Shown: positions 1-8,432, counted from the stretch's first letter. The stretch: 64,000 nt of DNA from Kaistia adipata DSM 17808 (GCF_000423225.1 NZ_KE383991.1:258217-322216), one strand, 5' to 3'. The notes: generated by a model from the sequence alone, not told the origin. Translations and numbers: made by a program.

Positions 1-1
1 C

Positions 2-325
2 GCCCTGCTCGCGACGCTGAAGCGGGCTGGCCGGATCGCCGGCGAGGACGAACTGACAGTCCCTCCCGAGGGGCGCGCGTTCTTCGTCGATTTCGGCATC
101 GACATGGACGGACTGGAAAAGGCGCGGCGCCCCGTCTGCAAGACCTGCCTCGACTGGAGCGAGCGGCGCAGCCATCTCGGCGGCGCGCTGGGCGCGGCGC
201 TGCTCGACCGCTTTCTGGCGGAAGGCTGGGCGCGGCGTGACCCGGGCCGCGTCATCGCCTTCTCCGGAGCCGGCCTCGGCGCCCTGCGAAACGCCTTCGG
301 CGAGGCGATCGCGCCAGCGGGTTGA
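2..325 (+). CDS. ArsR-like winged-helix regulator, C-terminal part (cut by window edge)
   Basis: Only the last 107 codons are present; the gene begins left of the window and the frame is open from base 2 to the TGA at 323-325. The segment CKTCLDWSERRSHLGGALG near the middle is typical of the C-terminal portion of a subgroup of ArsR-family helix-turn-helix regulators that carry a small C-terminal domain after the DNA-binding region. The DNA-binding part itself is outside the window, so the ligand and targets cannot be judged. It lies 69 bp ahead of the copper chaperone gene, which may be chance. Confidence 0.6.
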   Translation, partial: ALLATLKRAGRIAGEDELTVPPEGRAFFVDFGIDMDGLEKARRPVCKTCLDWSERRSHLGGALGAALLDRFLAEGWARRDPGRVIAFSGAGLGALRNAFGEAIAPAG

Positions 326-394
326 GCCGCCCCGCTCCCCTCGCGGCAGTCCGCCGCGCTTCTCAGCGGGATCGGGGGACGTTATCTCTGCGAC

Positions 395-952
395 ATGATC
401 AAGAATCTAGCCCTTTCGCTGCTTCTCGCCGCGTCGCTGGCCACGCCCGCGCTCGCCGATGTCACCGCAGGCTCGATCGTCGTGAGCGAACCCTGGTCCC
501 GGGCGACGCCGCCCGGTGCACGGGTCGGCGGCGGCTACCTGACGATCAGGAACACCGGCACCGAGGCCGACACGCTGGTGTCCGTCGCCTCGACCGTGTC
601 CGAGAAGACCGAGCTCCACCTGATGAAGACCGAGGACGGCGTGATGACCATGCGCCCGGCCGAGGGCGGCGTGGAAATTCCGGCCGGCGGCACGCTGACG
701 CTCGAGCCCGGCGGCTACCACGTCATGTTCATCCGGCCCAAGGCGCCCTTCAAACAGGGCGAGAGCGTGCCTCTGACGCTGACCTTCGCCAAGGCCGGCG
801 CCGTCGAGGTCGAGCTGGTCGTGTCGCCGATCGGCGCGCCCGGCCCCGACAGGACGGACGGCGAGAAGCCGGGCATGAACCATTCCGGCCAGGGCGCCGG
901 GCACGAGGACGCCGCGCCGCAGGGCCACGGCAAGCACGGATCGAACGAATGA
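395..952 (+). CDS. Periplasmic copper chaperone PCu(A)C
   Basis: This 185-residue protein starts with a signal peptide (residues 1-21, cleavage after ALA) and is a PCu(A)C (DUF461) domain. The copper-binding set is visible: H75 and M77, M86, H109 and M111, close to the family pattern H(M)x10Mx21HxM. The C-terminal 30 residues carry extra His and Met (MNH, GHED, GHGKHG), which could add weak copper sites. PCu(A)C proteins deliver Cu(I) in the periplasm to the CuA or CuB centres of cytochrome oxidases, usually with a SCO protein. The next gene is a SCO protein whose ATG overlaps this stop codon, so the two are translationally coupled. Confidence 0.88.
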   Translation: MIKNLALSLLLAASLATPALADVTAGSIVVSEPWSRATPPGARVGGGYLTIRNTGTEADTLVSVASTVSEKTELHLMKTEDGVMTMRPAEGGVEIPAGGTLTLEPGGYHVMFIRPKAPFKQGESVPLTLTFAKAGAVEVELVVSPIGAPGPDRTDGEKPGMNHSGQGAGHEDAAPQGHGKHGSNE

Positions 953-1572
953 GCGAAGCCAAGACCGGGGGCAATCCCCACAAGACGCTGCGAACCGTCC
1001 GCTACGTGCTCTGGGCGCTGGTGGCGGTCGTCGTCGTCGCGATCGGCGCCTTCGCGCTGCTGCCGAAGAACAGCAACCCGGTCACCCAGCTGAGCGCGAT
1101 CGGCGGTCCGTTCTCGGTCGTCGACCAGAAGGGTCAGCCGGTCACCGAGGCGGCGCTGCAGGGCCACCCCTCGGCGCTGTTCTTCGGCTTCACCTTCTGC
1201 CCCGACGTCTGCCCGACCACGCTCTACCAGGCGACGCAGTGGCTGAAGCAGCTCGGCCCCGACGGCGACAAGCTCAAGGTCTACTTCGTCACCGTCGACC
1301 CCGAGCGCGACACGCCCGAGCAGATGGCGAACTACCTCAACGCGTTCGACCCGCGCATCACCGGCCTGACCGGCAGCCGCGAGCAGATCGACGGCATGCT
1401 GAAGGCGTTCAAGGTCTACTCGAAGAAGGTCGGCGAGGGCGAGGACTACACGATGGACCACAGCGCCGCCGTGTACCTGCTCGATTCCAACGCCAACTTC
1501 GTCGGCACGGCCGACTATCACGAGAAGGACGCGACGATCATGGAGAAGCTGAAGCGCCTCGTCGCCAGCTGA
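949..1572 (+). CDS. SCO1/SenC family copper/thiol protein
   Basis: The ATG at 949 overlaps the TGA of the copper chaperone gene (ATGA), which fixes the start; a longer in-frame reading upstream is not real coding. The 207-residue product has one membrane anchor (about residues 18-38) and a thioredoxin-like SCO domain facing the periplasm. The copper ligands are C84 and C88 (FCPDVCP) and H171 (MDHSA). SCO proteins load or reduce the CuA site of cytochrome c oxidase subunit II. With the PCu(A)C gene it forms a two-gene oxidase-assembly unit. Confidence 0.9.
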   Translation: MSEAKTGGNPHKTLRTVRYVLWALVAVVVVAIGAFALLPKNSNPVTQLSAIGGPFSVVDQKGQPVTEAALQGHPSALFFGFTFCPDVCPTTLYQATQWLKQLGPDGDKLKVYFVTVDPERDTPEQMANYLNAFDPRITGLTGSREQIDGMLKAFKVYSKKVGEGEDYTMDHSAAVYLLDSNANFVGTADYHEKDATIMEKLKRLVAS

Positions 1573-1783
1573 TCCTACTCATCTGACCGGGCGGCGGCGC
1601 GAGACCCGCGCTTGCCGCCGACGCTTCGTTTCCGAGCCCCTCCGAAGGCGGGGCTCGCGTGTCCGCTTCTGCGGTCGAGGCGCACCGCTACCGAGGCTCT
1701 CATCCCGGGCACAGACCCGGGACCCGTTCGGCCGGGTTGGCATTCGTGTGAGCCCCATCAGCATTGAGCTGGCTGCCAATCGT

Positions 1784-1850
1784 GCGAGCACCGTCCGCGT
1801 AAGCATCTCCGATCATAGCTGCATGGATCCCTGCTTTCGCAGGGATGACG
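1784..1850. repeat. REP-like unit, copy 1
   Basis: A 67-bp unit that shares its left part (GCGAGC-CCGTCCGCG-AAGC) and its right palindrome (GCATGGATCC then CTGCTTTCGCAGGGATGACG) with 1973-2040. The two copies differ by scattered substitutions and one indel. The palindrome core changes compensate (CCTGC/GCAGG here, CCCGC/GCGGG in copy 2), so the stem-loop is kept. Confidence 0.7.
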
Positions 1851-1972
1851 GCCGGGGGGCGGGGCGGCCTCGGAGCGCACTTGGCCGAAGCGACAACAGG
1901 GCCCCATCCGATTCCCTTGCTGCGGCCGGGTGGAATCTCACCAGCCCGTGCAACACGCTCGCCGTCATCTCG

Positions 1973-2040
1973 GCGAGCGCCGTCCGCGCAAGCGTCCGCG
2001 ATGCGCGGCTGCATGGATCCCCGCCTTCGCGGGGATGACG
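1973..2040. repeat. REP-like unit, copy 2
   Basis: Second copy of the unit at 1784-1850, ending in GGATCC-CCGCCTTCGCGGGGATGACG. A third palindrome of the same type lies at 15267-15293. Confidence 0.7.
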
Positions 2041-2157
2041 ACGCTGACGGGGCGGCCTTGGAGCCCGTCGCCGAACTCCCCCCCCAAAGCCACTTCCCCA
2101 CCTCCGCCACCCACTGCCGATCCTCCCCCGTTCCCCCGCCCGGAAATCTCGCTTCCC

Positions 2158-2183
2158 ATATCCCCTCCCGGTGGATAGGATAT
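2158..2183. promoter_or_regulatory. Putative DmeR operator
   Basis: An ATATCC...GGATAT inverted repeat (2158-2163 and 2178-2183) with a 14-bp centre that contains the C-tract CCTCCC. It ends five bases before the dmeR ATG and overlaps its GGATAGGA ribosome-binding region. RcnR/CsoR-type repressors bind GC tracts flanked by AT-rich inverted repeats, so the layout fits autorepression released by metal. The exact bases bound are inferred. Confidence 0.5.
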
Positions 2184-2187
2184 ACCT

Positions 2188-2454
2188 ATGAGCCACGCCC
2201 AGAACCCCGAGATCATGCAGCGGCTGCGCCGCGCCTCCGGCCATCTCGCCAGCGTCATGGCCATGGTCGAGGACGGGCGCGACTGCCTGCTGATCGCCCA
2301 GCAGATGCAGGCGGTGATCAAGGCGCTGGAAAGCACCAAGCGGACGCTCATCCACCATCACATCGACGAGCATCTCGGCGCGGTGGCGGGTCCGCTGCCG
2401 GCGGACGCGCAGGCGCTGATCGCCGAGATCAAGGAAGTCAGCAAATATCTCTGA
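2188..2454 (+). CDS. dmeR: RcnR/CsoR-family Ni/Co-sensing repressor DmeR
   Basis: An 88-residue all-helical DUF156 (CsoR/RcnR/FrmR) protein. The Cys and His positions C33, H58 and H62 have the same spacing as the nickel/cobalt ligands of RcnR (C35, H60, H64), and H3 is also present. This favours a Ni(II)/Co(II) sensor over a copper (CsoR) or formaldehyde (FrmR) sensor. In rhizobia DmeR represses the dmeRF operon and lets go of the operator when metal binds. The efflux gene follows after 46 bp. Start chosen at the ATG preceded by GGATAGGA. Confidence 0.85.
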   Translation: MSHAQNPEIMQRLRRASGHLASVMAMVEDGRDCLLIAQQMQAVIKALESTKRTLIHHHIDEHLGAVAGPLPADAQALIAEIKEVSKYL

Positions 2455-2500
2455 GGTCTTGTCGCCGGGTTCCCGGCCGACCTCCGGCAGGAGCAACGCC

Positions 2501-3493
2501 ATGAACGCCAGCAGCCACCTCGGCCCGCACGACCACGTGTTCCTCGGCGCCGCGCATGACCGCAACCAGCGGCGGACGATGATCGTCGTCGCCATCACGG
2601 CCGCGACCATGGTCGCCGAGATCGTCGCCGGCTACGCCTATGGCTCGATGGCACTGCTCGCCGACGGCTTTCACATGTCGACCCATGCCGGCGCGCTGCT
2701 GATCGCGGCGCTTGCCTATCGCTACGCCCGCCGCCACGCCCATGACCCGGCCTTCACCTTCGGCACCGGCAAGATCGGCGATCTCGCCGGCTTCGCCAGC
2801 GCCGTCATTCTCGGCGTGATCGCGCTTCTGATCGCGGCGGATTCGCTCTGGCGCCTCGCGCATCCGGTGGCGATCGATTTCAAGCCGGCCATCGTCGTGG
2901 CGATCCTCGGCCTCGCCGTCAATCTGATCAGCGCCGCGCTGCTGCATGACGGACCTCACCATGGCCACGACCATGGCCATCACGACCATGACCATGACCA
3001 GCATGATCATGACCACCACGCGCCTCACGAGCACGACCATCACGCGCACCACGACCACCGGCACGGGCGCGATCACAATCTCCGCGCGGCCTATCTGCAT
3101 GTCCTCGCCGATGCCCTCACCTCGGTACTCGCGATCGCGGCGCTCGTCGCCGGCCTCTGGCTGGGCCTGGTCTGGCTCGATCCGGCGATCGGCCTTCTCG
3201 GCGCCATGATGATCGCGAGCTGGTCGATCCAGCTGATGCGCGACAGCGGCCGCATCCTCGTCGACGCCGTCCCCGACCGGGCCCTCCAGAACGCGTTGCG
3301 GGCGCGCATCGAGGCGACCGGCGCACGGATCACCGACCTGCATCTCTGGCGCGTCGGCCCCGGCCACAACGCCGCCGTGATCAGCCTCGCCGCCGCGGCG
3401 CCGCAGACGCCTGACCAGTATCGCTCGGCACTCGCCGGGCTCCGCGGCCTGTCGCACGTCACCGTCGAGGTCCACCGAGCCGAGGCGACCTGA
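2501..3493 (+). CDS. dmeF: Cation diffusion facilitator, Co/Ni efflux protein DmeF
   Basis: A 330-residue inner-membrane CDF transporter with six predicted membrane segments. The metal-site motifs are DGFHMSTHAGALL in TM2 and HVLADALTSVLAI in TM5 (HxxxD). Between TM4 and TM5 is a very His/Asp-rich cytoplasmic loop of about 45 residues (roughly 147-192). That loop and the DGFHMSTHAG variant are typical of DmeF, which expels Co(II) and Ni(II) by proton exchange. The start is the ATG at 2501, preceded by GGCAGGAG; an upstream TTG in frame lacks such a site. It forms an operon with dmeR. Confidence 0.88.
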   Translation: MNASSHLGPHDHVFLGAAHDRNQRRTMIVVAITAATMVAEIVAGYAYGSMALLADGFHMSTHAGALLIAALAYRYARRHAHDPAFTFGTGKIGDLAGFASAVILGVIALLIAADSLWRLAHPVAIDFKPAIVVAILGLAVNLISAALLHDGPHHGHDHGHHDHDHDQHDHDHHAPHEHDHHAHHDHRHGRDHNLRAAYLHVLADALTSVLAIAALVAGLWLGLVWLDPAIGLLGAMMIASWSIQLMRDSGRILVDAVPDRALQNALRARIEATGARITDLHLWRVGPGHNAAVISLAAAAPQTPDQYRSALAGLRGLSHVTVEVHRAEAT

Positions 3494-3572
3494 CGACGCC
3501 CCGCCGTCCGGACATGCCGACCCGATCCGTGCTAGAAGCTCGCGCGGCGAGGCACGAACGGACGGGCACCCG

Positions 3573-4301
3573 ATGACGCAGAACATCTACGACAACCCGG
3601 CCTTCTTCGAGGGCTACGCCCAGCTCGACCGCTCCGTTCGCGGCCTCGACGGCGCGGCCGAATGGCCGTCGCTGCGGGCCATGCTGCCGGAGCTGAAGGG
3701 CCTTCGCGTCGTCGACCTCGGCTGCGGCTATGGCTGGTTCTGCCGCCACGCCCAGGCCGAGGGCGCGGCCGACATTCTCGGCCTCGACGTCTCGGAGCAG
3801 ATGCTGACCCGCGCCCGCTCCATGACTGCCGGTTCGACGGTCCGCTACGCGCGCGCCGACCTGGAGCACCTCGACCTGCCGGCCGGCTCGTTCGACTTCG
3901 CCTACAGCTCGCTGACGCTGCACTACATCGTCGATCTCGCCGGCCTGCTGGCGACGCTCCATCGCTCGCTCGTGCCGGGAAGCCGCTTCGTGCTCTCGAT
4001 CGAGCATCCGATCTACATGGCCCCCACCCGGCCCGATTTCACGCGCGATGCCGAGGGCCGCCGGATCTGGCCGCTCGACCGCTACAGCGAGGAAGGCGAG
4101 CGCACCACCGACTGGCTGGCGAAGGGCGTCGTCAAGCAGCACCGCACCATGGGCACGCTGCTCAATCTCCTGATCCGCTCCGGCTTCACGCTCGACCACG
4201 TCGAGGAATGGTCACCGAGCGACGCCGACCTCGCGACCCATCCCGAATGGGCGCAGGAGCGCGACCGGCCGATGTTCCTGCTGATCGGCGCGCATCGCTA
4301 G
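3573..4301 (+). CDS. Class I SAM-dependent methyltransferase
   Basis: A 242-residue Rossmann-fold methyltransferase with SAM motif I at residues 46-55 (VVDLGCGYGW), the acidic LDVSEQML strand end, and a DFAYSSLTLHY post-motif typical of the Methyltransf_11/25 group. The substrate is not evident: the family includes small-molecule and lipid methylases. The gene stands alone between dmeF and tlyA, with no strong terminator on either side. Confidence 0.75.
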   Translation: MTQNIYDNPAFFEGYAQLDRSVRGLDGAAEWPSLRAMLPELKGLRVVDLGCGYGWFCRHAQAEGAADILGLDVSEQMLTRARSMTAGSTVRYARADLEHLDLPAGSFDFAYSSLTLHYIVDLAGLLATLHRSLVPGSRFVLSIEHPIYMAPTRPDFTRDAEGRRIWPLDRYSEEGERTTDWLAKGVVKQHRTMGTLLNLLIRSGFTLDHVEEWSPSDADLATHPEWAQERDRPMFLLIGAHR

Positions 4302-4398
4302 CCGGAGACGCCTCTTTCCGGCAGCTTCCTGTCCCTGCGGCCCCATGGCCCCGCCATGGCCCTTGCGCTTATGCGTGCCGCGCGCCATCACTCGCGCC

Positions 4399-5154
4399 AT
4401 GAACGACACCACACATCGCCTGGACATGGTCCTGCTCGCGCGCGGGCTGGTCGCCTCGCGGGCCAAGGCGCGCGACGCGGTCCTGCGCGGCCATGTCCGC
4501 GTCGACGGCGTCCTGGCCACCAAGCCGGCCGCGACGATCCGGCCGAATGCCACGCTTGAAATCGACGACCCGGCGCAGCGCTACGTCTCGCGCGCCGCGT
4601 TGAAGCTCGTCGCCGGGCTGGACCATTTCGGCTACGATCCGACCGGCCGCACGGCGATCGATCTCGGCGCCTCGACCGGCGGCTTCACGGAGGTTCTGCT
4701 GGAGCGGGGCGCGCGCCACGTGCATGCGCTCGATGTCGGCCATGGCCAGCTGCATCCGCGCGTCGCCAGCCGCTCACGCGTGACCATGCGCGAAGGCCTC
4801 AATGTCCGCGACCTGACAGCCGACGACATCGGTGAACCGTTCGACGCCATCGTCTGCGACGTCTCCTTCATTTCGCTCCGCCTCGCCCTGCCGCCGGCGC
4901 TTGAACTGGCGGAGCCGGGCAGCTGGGCCGTGCTTCTGGTCAAGCCGCAGTTCGAGGTCGGCAAGGACGGCATCGGCAAGGGCGGCCTTGTTCGCGACGC
5001 CAGCGAAGGCGAAGCCTCCGTCGGGCGCATCGTCGACTGGATCGCCGCGGAGCCGGGCTGGGTCGTCGACGGCCTCGTCCCCTCCCCGATCGCCGGCGGC
5101 GACGGCAACCACGAATTCCTGCTCGGCATTAGGAAAGACAAGCCCCATGGCTGA
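4399..5154 (+). CDS. tlyA: TlyA family rRNA 2'-O-methyltransferase
   Basis: A 251-residue protein with an N-terminal S4 RNA-binding domain (about residues 6-65) followed by an FtsJ/RrmJ-like SAM domain (AIDLGASTGGFTE near 87-98, CDVSFISL, VKPQFEVGK). TlyA enzymes methylate ribose hydroxyls in 16S and/or 23S rRNA; some relatives are called hemolysins. The ATG at 4399 puts the S4 domain at the very N-terminus as in the family; an upstream in-frame ATG at 4345 would add a non-conserved leader. The stop overlaps the next gene by 8 bp. Confidence 0.88.
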   Translation: MNDTTHRLDMVLLARGLVASRAKARDAVLRGHVRVDGVLATKPAATIRPNATLEIDDPAQRYVSRAALKLVAGLDHFGYDPTGRTAIDLGASTGGFTEVLLERGARHVHALDVGHGQLHPRVASRSRVTMREGLNVRDLTADDIGEPFDAIVCDVSFISLRLALPPALELAEPGSWAVLLVKPQFEVGKDGIGKGGLVRDASEGEASVGRIVDWIAAEPGWVVDGLVPSPIAGGDGNHEFLLGIRKDKPHG

Positions 5155-6421
5155 GACCCTCACCATCACCTCCCTCGGCCACGAGGGCGACGGCATCGCC
5201 GAGACCGCTTCGGGCCAGAAGGTCTTCGTGCCCTTCACGCTGCCGGGAGAGGTCGTCACGGCCGAGGTCGAGGGCGAGCGCGGCCATCTCGTCTCGATCG
5301 TCACCCCCAGCCCGGACCGGATCGAGCCGGCCTGCCGGCATTTCGGCACCTGCGGCGGCTGCGCGCTGCAGCACTGGGCGCCGGAAAAGTACCAGGCCTG
5401 GAAGCGCGATCTCGTCGTCCATGCCTTCGCCCAGCGCGGCATCGAGACGGACGTCGATCCGGTCGTGCCGGTCGGACCGCATTCGCGCCGCCGCGCCGTG
5501 TTCACGCTGGCGCGCGACGACAAGGGGATCGTGCTCGGCTTCAACAAGCGCGAGAGCCACGACGTGCTCGCGATCGAGGAGTGCCCGCTGCTGGTGCCCG
5601 AGATCGAGACTCGGCGCGACAAGCTCGCGGCGCTGGCCAATCGCCTGGTCGACCAGGGCAAGCGCGCCCGCATGACGGTGGTTTCGACCGATACCGGTCT
5701 CGACGTTTCGCTCGAGGGCGCCCGCAAGCCGGGGCGCGCCGACTATGAAGCGCTCGGACGGGCCGCCGTCGACGGCGCGATCTGCCGGCTGACGGTGGAT
5801 GGCGCCGAGATCGTCATGAGCCGTGTTCCGGAACTCCGCAACGACCCGATCGTGCTCTATCCGAGCGCCGGCGGCTTCCTGCAGGCGACCGCCTCCTCGG
5901 AACTCGCAATGGCGGATCTGGTCGACGCGGCGATCGGCAAGTCCAGCGGACCGGTGCTGGATCTCTTCTCCGGCATTGGAACCTTCACGCTCAAGCTGGC
6001 GCGCCGGTTCCCGGTTCTCGCCGTCGAGGGCGAGGACACGCTCCTGAAGGCGCTCGACCGCTCGATGCGCTTCTCGAAGGGGATCCGGGCGATCACCATG
6101 CGGCGGCGCGACCTCTTCCTCAATCCGATGGCGCCGGTCGAGCTCAAGCCGTTCAAGGCGGTCGTGTTCGATCCGCCACGCGCCGGCGCCAAGGCGCAGG
6201 CCGAAACGCTGGCCAAATCCGACGTGCCGAAGATCGTCGGCGTCTCGTGCAACCCGGCGACGCTGGCGCGCGACGCCCGCATCCTGATCGACGGCGGCTA
6301 CAAGCTGACCCGCGTGACGCCGGTCGACCAGTTCCTGTGGTCGGGCCACATCGAGGTGGTGGCGACCTTCGAGCTCGCCCGCAAGGGCACGGGCCCGACA
6401 CGGCGCGTCCGCCTGAGCTGA
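5147..6421 (+). CDS. TrmA/RlmD-type RNA (uracil-5)-methyltransferase
   Basis: A 424-residue enzyme with an N-terminal TRAM-like beta domain, Fe-S cysteines C63, C69, C72 and C146, a SAM domain (LDLFSGIGTFTLKLA), a VFDPPRAG motif, and the catalytic Cys in VSCNPATLARD. The family makes 5-methyluridine in tRNA or 23S rRNA. The cluster of four Cys matches RlmD/RumA enzymes, though rhizobial members are often left unnamed because the target base is not settled. It overlaps tlyA by 8 bp, so the two modification genes form one operon ending at the terminator at 6448-6472. Confidence 0.85.
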   Translation: MAETLTITSLGHEGDGIAETASGQKVFVPFTLPGEVVTAEVEGERGHLVSIVTPSPDRIEPACRHFGTCGGCALQHWAPEKYQAWKRDLVVHAFAQRGIETDVDPVVPVGPHSRRRAVFTLARDDKGIVLGFNKRESHDVLAIEECPLLVPEIETRRDKLAALANRLVDQGKRARMTVVSTDTGLDVSLEGARKPGRADYEALGRAAVDGAICRLTVDGAEIVMSRVPELRNDPIVLYPSAGGFLQATASSELAMADLVDAAIGKSSGPVLDLFSGIGTFTLKLARRFPVLAVEGEDTLLKALDRSMRFSKGIRAITMRRRDLFLNPMAPVELKPFKAVVFDPPRAGAKAQAETLAKSDVPKIVGVSCNPATLARDARILIDGGYKLTRVTPVDQFLWSGHIEVVATFELARKGTGPTRRVRLS

Positions 6422-6447
6422 CGGCAGGGCCGAAGGCGTGAATACAG

Positions 6448-6472
6448 AAATGGCGGCCATCGGCCGCCATTT
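6448..6472. terminator. Bidirectional intrinsic terminator
   Basis: Perfect 11-bp stem AAATGGCGGCC / GGCCGCCATTT with a 3-base loop and A/T tracts on both sides. It sits between convergent genes (RNA methyltransferase on plus, fusion protein on minus). Confidence 0.85.
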
Positions 6473-6500
6473 TTCGTGATCGGGTCGGGATCGGCGCGGC

Positions 6501-7130
6501 TCAGGCCGCGACCAGTTCCTTGCGGCCGGCCTTCAGCGTCGCGCCGACCTTGGCGATGCGGTTCAGCATCAGGTTGGCGGAATCGGTAAAGCTCTCCGGC
6601 GGCGTGAAAGCGGCGTCCTGGCGATACTGCGCGAAGAACGGGATGTTGACCTCGCCCGCCACCACGAGGCCGAGCGCGGCGGCGACCGGCTTCAGGAGCT
6701 GCACCGCGCGGGTGCTGCCCGAGACGCCGCCATAGCTGACGAAGCCGAGCGGCTTGTCGGCCCATTCGTGCGACAGGTAGTCCATGGCGTTCTTGATCGA
6801 GGCCGGGAAGCCGTGATTGTACTCCGGCAGCACGAAGACGAAGGCGTCGGCGTCGTCGAAATAACCGCCCTTCGGCGCCTCGGCGAACAGAGCCATAGCC
6901 GTCTTGAGCATCTCGGGCGGAATATTGCGGACCGAGGCCTGATGCGCCTCGATCGACTGCCAGCGCTCGATCACCAGGAAGCGGTCCCGCTCGGCCCGGT
7001 CGCGCAACACCTCGCAGGATATCGCCCCTTCGGAGCCGAGGATAGCCGAACGGACCGCGACAAGAAAATCCGCCAGCGTGCTGCCCTCGCCTTCGGCGGC
7101 GCGGAACTCGCCGATGCGCGTGACGCTCAT
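6501..7130 (-). CDS. Fusion of an ABM monooxygenase domain with the C-terminal half of an NAD(P)H-FMN reductase
   Basis: The 209-residue product has two parts. Residues 1-92 look like a complete antibiotic biosynthesis monooxygenase (ABM) domain (ferredoxin-like fold), ending in the usual FAEAPKGGYFD. Residues 93-209 match an NADPH-dependent FMN reductase, but only from the strand DADAFVFVLPEYNHGFP onward, with the following NAMDYL and SYGGVSGSTRAVQLLKP segments. The first part of the flavodoxin fold, with the GSxRxxS phosphate loop that holds FMN, is absent. The join lies near bases 6845-6860. It may be a deletion fusion of two neighbouring genes or an established two-domain family; FMN binding is doubtful. 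Start ATG chosen at 7130 because it gives the full ABM domain. Confidence 0.7.
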   Translation of the reverse strand: MSVTRIGEFRAAEGEGSTLADFLVAVRSAILGSEGAISCEVLRDRAERDRFLVIERWQSIEAHQASVRNIPPEMLKTAMALFAEAPKGGYFDDADAFVFVLPEYNHGFPASIKNAMDYLSHEWADKPLGFVSYGGVSGSTRAVQLLKPVAAALGLVVAGEVNIPFFAQYRQDAAFTPPESFTDSANLMLNRIAKVGATLKAGRKELVAA

Positions 7131-7184
7131 GCGAATCTCCTGCGGCAGCCTTCCCGACGTCGCCGCGGCCGCGCCCGGCCGATA

Positions 7185-8270
7185 TCAGCCGTTCTGGGCG
7201 CGGTGGCGCAGATAGTGGTCGGCGACGGCGCAAGCGACCATCGCCTCGCCGATCGGCACGGCGCGAATGCCGACGCAGGGATCGTGACGGCCCTTGGTCA
7301 TGACATCGACCTCCTCGCCCTTGGCGGTGATCGAGCGGCGCGTCGTCAGGATCGACGAGGTCGGCTTGACGGCGAAGCGCGCGACGATCGGCTGGCCGGT
7401 CGAGATGCCGCCAAGAATGCCGCCGGCATGGTTGGAGAGGAACAGCGGCTTGCCGTCATTGCCGATGCGCATCTCGTCGGCGTTCTCCTCGCCGGTCAGC
7501 GCGGCGGCATCGAAGCCCTCGCCGATCTCGACGCCCTTGACGGCGTTGATCGACATCAGAAGGCTGGCGATATCCTGGTCGAGCTTGGCGTAGATCGGCG
7601 CGCCGAGGCCGACCGGCACGCCCTCGGCGACGATCTCGATCACCGCGCCGGTCGACGAGCCCGCCTTGCGGATGCCGTCGAGATATTCCTCCCACACCTT
7701 GGCCGTCTCGGCGTCGGGGCAGAAGAACGGATTCTGGTCGACCTCGTTCCAGTTCCAGCGCGCGCGATCGATCTTGTGCGGACCGATCTGCACCAGCGCG
7801 CCGCGCACGCTCATGCCCGGCACGATCTTGCGGGCGATGGCGCCGGCGGCGACGCGGGCCGCCGTCTCGCGCGCCGAGGAACGGCCGCCGCCGCGATAGT
7901 CGCGGATGCCGTATTTGGCGTCATAGGTGAAATCGGCATGGCCGGGACGATAGCGATCCTTGATGTCGCCATAGTCCTTGGAGCGCTGGTCGACATTCTG
8001 GATCTCGAGCGCGATCGGCGTGCCGGTGGTGAGCAGCGTGCCGTCTTCCTGCGGCATGACGCCGGACAGGATGCGGACCTCGTCCGGCTCGCGGCGCTGC
8101 GTGGTGAAGCGCGAGGTGCCCGGCTTGCGCTTGTCCAGCCAGGCCTGGATCTCCGGCTCGGAGATCGGAATGCGCGGCGGGCAGCCATCGACGACCGCGC
8201 CGAGGGCGGGGCCGTGGCTCTCGCCCCAGGTGGTGACGCGGAACAGATGACCAAAGGTATTGTGCGACAT
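7185..8270 (-). CDS. aroC: Chorismate synthase
   Basis: A full-length (361 residues) chorismate synthase, which converts 5-enolpyruvylshikimate-3-phosphate to chorismate with reduced FMN, the last step of the shikimate pathway. The three family signatures are visible: [17 protein letters not shown] near the N-terminus, [18 protein letters not shown] in the middle, and a C-terminal [17 protein letters not shown]. It has its own promoter at 8301-8329. fabI and a histidine phosphatase further along on the same strand are part of a common rhizobial arrangement. Confidence 0.96.
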   Translation of the reverse strand: MSHNTFGHLFRVTTWGESHGPALGAVVDGCPPRIPISEPEIQAWLDKRKPGTSRFTTQRREPDEVRILSGVMPQEDGTLLTTGTPIALEIQNVDQRSKDYGDIKDRYRPGHADFTYDAKYGIRDYRGGGRSSARETAARVAAGAIARKIVPGMSVRGALVQIGPHKIDRARWNWNEVDQNPFFCPDAETAKVWEEYLDGIRKAGSSTGAVIEIVAEGVPVGLGAPIYAKLDQDIASLLMSINAVKGVEIGEGFDAAALTGEENADEMRIGNDGKPLFLSNHAGGILGGISTGQPIVARFAVKPTSSILTTRRSITAKGEEVDVMTKGRHDPCVGIRAVPIGEAMVACAVADHYLRHRAQNG

Positions 8271-8300
8271 GGGCGAAGGCGCTCCCGAAGTTTGGCCCCG

Positions 8301-8329
8301 GTTCTAGAAAGACCGCGCCCCGGCGTCAA
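8301..8329 (-). promoter_or_regulatory. Promoter of aroC
   Basis: On the minus strand TTGACG (8329-8324), a 17-bp spacer and TAGAAC (8306-8301), a good sigma-70 match 31 bp ahead of the aroC start codon. Confidence 0.6.
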
Positions 8330-8398
8330 ACACCGGCTGCCGGCGGGGGGACAAATCTCTCAGGCGCGGCAGGCTACAGCCCCCTTCGGAACAATAAC

Positions 8399-8426
8399 TT
8401 GAACTGATCGTAAGCTTTGCTATTAT
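8399..8426 (+). promoter_or_regulatory. Putative promoter of a non-coding transcript
   Basis: TTGAAC (8399-8404), a 16-bp spacer and TATTAT (8421-8426). No gene with a start codon and ribosome-binding site follows before the hairpin at 8511-8541, so it may drive a small RNA. Confidence 0.5.
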
Positions 8427-8432
8427 CAGCAA

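Larger units (their letters stand above)
1573..2187. other. Repeat-rich spacer without genes
   Basis: This 615-bp stretch holds no convincing gene. It starts with a GC hairpin after the SCO gene (1633-1657, 8-bp arms). It then carries a palindromic element beginning CATCCCGGGC (1701-1725) and two related copies of a longer unit (about 1784-1850 and 1973-2040). Each copy ends in a REP-like palindrome of the form GGATCC-CCGC-TTC-GCGGGGATGACG. Open frames here on both strands are short, mutually overlapping and run through the palindromes, so I treat them as non-coding. The last 30 bp before 2188 hold the proposed dmeR operator. Confidence 0.6.

Noticed and set aside
2942..3065. CATGAC-type repeats as a DNA repeat or binding array
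   Set aside because: They encode the His/Asp-rich loop of DmeF and are explained by that.
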